The translations under genes and the position numbers were made by a program. Under the pieces are notes generated by a model. That model ran no database searches. It had not been told where the DNA came from and was given only the letters and a program-made list of their open reading frames with translations. Below, one piece after another: positions 6,453 to 9,256 of a stretch of 9,256 nt of DNA (within the stretch, counting starts at the first letter, position 1; each line of letters opens with the position of its first letter). The DNA is from an uncultured Clostridium sp. GTDB lineage: Bacteria > Bacillota > Clostridia > Oscillospirales > Acutalibacteraceae. The stretch spans positions 1 through 9,256 of the forward strand of contig CAKUYY010000052.1 of assembly GCA_934717555.1 (NCBI GenBank), given 5' to 3'.

Positions 6453-7436
6453 ATGGAACAGCCCATTCGTCCAAGAAGATTACGCAGAACTCCCGCCATT
6501 CGTGAAATGGTCCGGGAAACCCGGGTTTCCCCTTCTTCCCTGATTTACCCCATCTTTGTCCGGGAAGGAAAAAAGATTATAGAGGACATCCCTTCCCTGG
6601 ATGGGCAGAAACGGTATAGCCCGGATATGCTTCCCTTCGCTCTGGAGGAAGTGTGTAAAGCAGGGATCTCCGGTATCCTGCTTTTTGGTATCCCAGATCA
6701 TAAAGATGAGATCGGCAGCAGCGCCTGGGAGGAACAAGGGGTAGTACAGCAAGCCCTGAGGATAGCCAAACAAGAATTCCCTGACCTTTATTGTATCACG
6801 GATGTGTGCCTATGCGAGTACACTTCCCACGGGCACTGCGGAGTGCTGAAAAATTGTGATGTGGATAACGATAAAACGCTTCCTCTTCTGGCCAAAATCG
6901 CCCTTTCCCATGTCATGGCGGGAGCAGACATGGTGGCTCCCTCCGATATGATGGACGGCCGTATCCGCGCTATCCGGCAAGAGCTGGATTCCCATCATTT
7001 CGAGGAAGTCCCCATTCTATCTTATGCGGTAAAATACGCTTCCGCTTTTTACGGCCCTTTCCGGGAGGCCGCCGGTTCTGCTCCTTCTTTTGGGGATCGA
7101 AAGGGATATCAAATGGATTACCATAACCGCAGGGAAGCAATCCGAGAGGCGGCGCTGGACGTCCAGGAGGGCGCCGATATTCTCATGGTAAAGCCAGCCC
7201 TTTCCTATCTTGACATCATCTCAGAAGTATCCTCCTCTTTTTCTCTTCCCATGGCGGCATACAGCGTCAGCGGGGAATATGCCATGATAAAGGCTGCCGC
7301 CCGGCTGGGGCTTATTCAGGAAGACAATCTGGTATGTGAAACCGCGGTGGGCATTTTCCGTGCCGGGGCCGACCTTCTCATTACCTATTATGCCAAAGAA
7401 TTGGCCAACTGGATCAAGGAAGGAAGAATTGGATGA
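6453..7436 (+). CDS. hemB: Delta-aminolevulinic acid dehydratase (porphobilinogen synthase), zinc type
   Basis: This 327-residue enzyme, normally an octamer, condenses two 5-aminolevulinate molecules to porphobilinogen. RPRRLRRTPAIREMVRET near the N-terminus is a typical opening. DVCLCEYTSHGHCG (117-130) supplies three cysteines (119, 121, 129) that bind the catalytic zinc, marking the Zn-dependent class. VAPSDMMDGR (161-170) follows. YAVKYASAFYGPFR holds Lys194 and DILMVKPA holds Lys247, the two Schiff-base lysines. Length is standard. ATG at 6453 has AAAGGAAG 7 nt upstream. A 51-bp gap follows cobA-hemD, the only gap inside the operon. I see no good promoter or terminator there, so readthrough is likely. 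The gene overlaps hemL by 4 nt. Confidence 0.97.
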   Translation: MEQPIRPRRLRRTPAIREMVRETRVSPSSLIYPIFVREGKKIIEDIPSLDGQKRYSPDMLPFALEEVCKAGISGILLFGIPDHKDEIGSSAWEEQGVVQQALRIAKQEFPDLYCITDVCLCEYTSHGHCGVLKNCDVDNDKTLPLLAKIALSHVMAGADMVAPSDMMDGRIRAIRQELDSHHFEEVPILSYAVKYASAFYGPFREAAGSAPSFGDRKGYQMDYHNRREAIREAALDVQEGADILMVKPALSYLDIISEVSSSFSLPMAAYSVSGEYAMIKAAARLGLIQEDNLVCETAVGIFRAGADLLITYYAKELANWIKEGRIG

Positions 7437-8728
7437 TGACAAAATCTCAAGAATTATTCACAAAAGCGCAAAATTATATTCCGGGCGGAGTAAATAGCCC
7501 TGTCCGGGCTTATCAGTCCGTAGGAGGGACGCCTCCTTTTATCACAAAAGGAGAAGGGCCCTATTTATACGATGAAGATGGGCTGCGGTATATCGATTAT
7601 GTAAATTCCTGGGGACCGATTCTCTTGGGGCATAACCACCCTGATATCCTCCAGGCGGTAATCAGCGCCGCACAAGACGGTCTCAGCTTTGGAGCGGCTA
7701 CCCGCCGAGAAGTGGAAATGGCGGAATTGCTGTGTAGCGCTATCCCCTCTTTGGAAATGGTACGTTTGGTAAATTCCGGCACAGAAGCAGTAATGAGCGC
7801 TATCCGGGCCGCGCGGGGATATACCGGACGGGATAAAATCATAAAGTTTGAAGGCTGTTATCATGGACACAGCGATGCCCTTTTGGTGAAGGCCGGCTCC
7901 GGTTTACTGACCCAGGGTGTTCCTGGAAGCGCCGGTGTCCCCCAAGGTTGTACCCAGGATACGCTTACCGCCATCTACAATGACCTCTCCAGCGTAGAGG
8001 GACTACTCGGCCAATATTCCGGACAAATCGCGGCCATTTTAGTGGAACCTGTAGCCGCTAATATGGGCGTGGTGGAGCCGTCCCCTGACTTTCTTCCCGG
8101 GTTGCGTAAACTTTGTGACCAACAAGGAATTGTCCTTATTTTTGATGAAGTCATCACCGGTTTCCGTCTCTCCTTTCAGGGTGCGCAGGGGTATTACGGG
8201 ATTTCCCCTGATCTGACCACTTTTGGAAAAATTATTGGAGCTGGTATGCCCGTAGGCGCTTATGGAGGGAAAAAAGAGATTATGCAGCTGGTTGCTCCAT
8301 GCGGCTCAGTTTACCAAGCTGGAACCCTCAGCGGGAATCCTGTCTCAGTGGCCGCGGGGCTATGTCAGTTAAAAATTTTGCGGGATCACCCAGAAATCTA
8401 CCGTACTCTGGAGAAATTAGGAGATCAGTTGCGCCAGGGCTTGCGGGAAATGATCAAGCAAACTGGAGCGCCATGTTCTGTTACCGGTGTAGGATCCTTA
8501 TGCTGCCTATTCTTTACTTCAAAATCAGTCGCAAATTATGAAGATGCCCAACATTGTGATACTTCTCTTTTTTCTCAATATTTCCATCACATGTTGTTTC
8601 ATGGTTTTTATATGGCTCCCTCTCAGTTTGAAGCGATTTTTCTTTCTTATTCTCATACAGAACAGATGATTCAGGATACACTCGCCTGTGTTGAAGATTT
8701 CTTTCAAAAGAAAGGATGGTCACGTTGA
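7433..8728 (+). CDS. hemL: Glutamate-1-semialdehyde 2,1-aminomutase
   Basis: This 431-residue class-III aminotransferase-fold enzyme uses pyridoxal phosphate to convert glutamate-1-semialdehyde, the product of HemA, into 5-aminolevulinate. The N-terminus IPGGVNSPVRAYQSVGG is diagnostic. Other signs are RLVNSGTEAVMSAIRAARG (111-129), EGCYHGHSDALLVKAGSG (140-157), the cofactor-contacting FDEVITGFR (237-245), and TTFGKIIGAGMPVGAYGG (262-279) with Lys266 as the likely cofactor lysine. QAGTLSGNPV is also typical. Length equals the family norm. ATG at 7433 overlaps the hemB stop as ATGA, with AGGAAGGA 8 nt upstream; a second ATG at 7436 could also serve and would remove one residue. The tight overlap suggests translational coupling. 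No key residue is missing. Confidence 0.97.
   Translation: MMTKSQELFTKAQNYIPGGVNSPVRAYQSVGGTPPFITKGEGPYLYDEDGLRYIDYVNSWGPILLGHNHPDILQAVISAAQDGLSFGAATRREVEMAELLCSAIPSLEMVRLVNSGTEAVMSAIRAARGYTGRDKIIKFEGCYHGHSDALLVKAGSGLLTQGVPGSAGVPQGCTQDTLTAIYNDLSSVEGLLGQYSGQIAAILVEPVAANMGVVEPSPDFLPGLRKLCDQQGIVLIFDEVITGFRLSFQGAQGYYGISPDLTTFGKIIGAGMPVGAYGGKKEIMQLVAPCGSVYQAGTLSGNPVSVAAGLCQLKILRDHPEIYRTLEKLGDQLRQGLREMIKQTGAPCSVTGVGSLCCLFFTSKSVANYEDAQHCDTSLFSQYFHHMLFHGFYMAPSQFEAIFLSYSHTEQMIQDTLACVEDFFQKKGWSR
8711..8716 (+). promoter_or_regulatory. cbiX: Ribosome binding site that favours a TTG start for cbiX
   Basis: AAAGGA lies 8 nt before TTG at 8725 but overlaps the first base of ATG at 8716. It can only serve the TTG. 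It would make the hemL-cbiX junction a 4-nt TTGA overlap, like the ATGA and GTGA junctions earlier in the operon. Confidence 0.45.
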
Positions 8729-9093
8729 TAGGAATCCTACTTTTTTCCCATGGAAGCCACCATCCAGACCAACAAAAGCAGATGGACGCCATACAGAAAA
8801 AGGTTTCCTCACGTTTTCCCAATTGTGTAATCAAGAGTGCTTCCCTAATACAAGGAAAAGAGGCTATTTTTTCGATACTAGAAAAAATGAATCACTTAGG
8901 GGCTGAGCGCATCCTCTTGATCCCTTGTTTCCTGTTTGATGGTATCCACACACAACAGAGCATCCCCCAATTGATTCAACTTTTTCGATCTTCTTATCCA
9001 TCCGTTCCCATCAAGATCTGTGATATTTTGGGAACAGATCCTCAAATGATTGATATTATCTCTAATCAAATTACGAAGAATATTTCATATTAA
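8716..9093 (+). CDS. cbiX: Short CbiX-type sirohydrochlorin chelatase
   Basis: This protein of 125 residues (122 from the alternative start) resembles the small CbiX/SirB/CfbA chelatases, which act as homodimers and insert Co2+, Fe2+ or Ni2+ into sirohydrochlorin. ILLFSHGSHHPD contains His12, the N-terminal metal/active-site histidine. LLIPCFLFDGIHTQQSIPQL contains His78, matching the second histidine of the family's GxHxxxDIP motif. The length fits a single-domain enzyme. The start is uncertain: ATG at 8716 overlaps hemL by 13 nt but has only a poor ribosome binding site; TTG at 8725 would form a TTGA overlap with the hemL stop and has AAAGGA 8 nt upstream. As the last gene of the operon it accepts the SirC-domain product. 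Metal specificity cannot be read here; cobalt for anaerobic B12 synthesis is the leading guess, iron (siroheme) the alternative. Confidence 0.87.
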   Translation: MVTLIGILLFSHGSHHPDQQKQMDAIQKKVSSRFPNCVIKSASLIQGKEAIFSILEKMNHLGAERILLIPCFLFDGIHTQQSIPQLIQLFRSSYPSVPIKICDILGTDPQMIDIISNQITKNISY

Positions 9094-9157
9094 GGTAAGA
9101 TATTAAGCCTTTCTGCATGTTATTGATAAAATTCATTCAAAATTTCTTAAAGAACAA

Positions 9158-9186
9158 TTGACAGTTTGTAAGAAATGTTGTATGAT
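9158..9186 (+). promoter_or_regulatory. Near-consensus sigma-70 promoter downstream of cbiX
   Basis: TTGACA (9158-9163, 6 of 6) is separated by exactly 17 nt from TATGAT (9181-9186, 5 of 6). Transcription would begin near 9193, about 38 nt before the ATG at 9231. It marks the start of a new transcription unit after the tetrapyrrole operon. No convincing stem-loop plus T-run lies between the cbiX stop (9093) and this promoter, so operon transcripts may read into the next gene. Confidence 0.75.
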
Positions 9187-9230
9187 GATCCAACTGGTAA
9201 AATTTGTAAACTGTGATAAAGAAGGGTTTT

Positions 9231-9256
9231 ATGGTGTATATTGAATATCGTTTGAT
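9231..9256 (+). CDS. Start of an unidentified gene, cut by the right edge
   Basis: ATG at 9231 is preceded by AAAGAAGGG ending 4 nt upstream and lies about 38 nt downstream of the predicted transcription start of a strong promoter. The visible translation is MVYIEYRL, too short to identify. A GTG at 9234 is an alternative first codon. The call rests on promoter, ribosome binding site and start codon being in the right order. Confidence 0.45.

Noticed and set aside
9094..9157. Intrinsic terminator after cbiX
   Set aside because: The region is A+T rich but I found no stem of useful length followed by a T-run.

Overview
The window looks like a chromosomal segment of an anaerobic, medium-G+C Firmicute, most likely a clostridium of the Oscillospiraceae/Ruminiclostridium type. 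This rests on strong AGGAGG-type ribosome binding sites, tightly packed genes, a HemA fused to a SirC-like domain, a CobA-HemD fusion, and a long CofE-like protein of a kind I associate with Clostridia. I cannot name the species.

Left part, minus strand. Positions 1-768 hold the first 256 codons of a GT4-type glycosyltransferase that runs off the left edge. A 148-bp gap separates it from a 399-codon CofE-like (F420_ligase family) gene at 917-2116. That gene has a good sigma-70 promoter (TTTACA-17-TATAAT) and a near-perfect ribosome binding site. Nothing else in the window belongs to coenzyme F420 synthesis, so its real substrate is open.

Main part, plus strand. Positions 2271-9093 hold six tightly spaced or overlapping genes: hemA-sirC fusion, hemC, cobA-hemD fusion, hemB, hemL, and a short cbiX. 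The fusions bring the set to eight activities. Together they cover every step from glutamyl-tRNA to metal-loaded sirohydrochlorin: HemA makes glutamate-1-semialdehyde, HemL makes 5-aminolevulinate, HemB makes porphobilinogen, HemC makes hydroxymethylbilane, HemD closes it to uroporphyrinogen III, CobA methylates it to precorrin-2, the SirC domain oxidises that to sirohydrochlorin, and CbiX inserts a metal. No uroporphyrinogen decarboxylase or later protoheme gene is present, so the operon points to corrinoid (B12) and/or siroheme supply. Four of the five junctions overlap by 4-17 nt, which suggests translational coupling.

Right edge. After cbiX there is no clear terminator. A near-consensus promoter (TTGACA-17-TATGAT, 9158-9186) leads to a possible new gene starting at 9231, of which only about eight codons are visible.

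I found no RNA genes, CRISPR array, mobile element or phage remnant. The points most worth checking are the HemA-SirC fusion, the orphan CofE-like gene divergent from the operon, overlapping divergent promoters between them, and possible pairing that hides the hemA ribosome binding site and TTG start.
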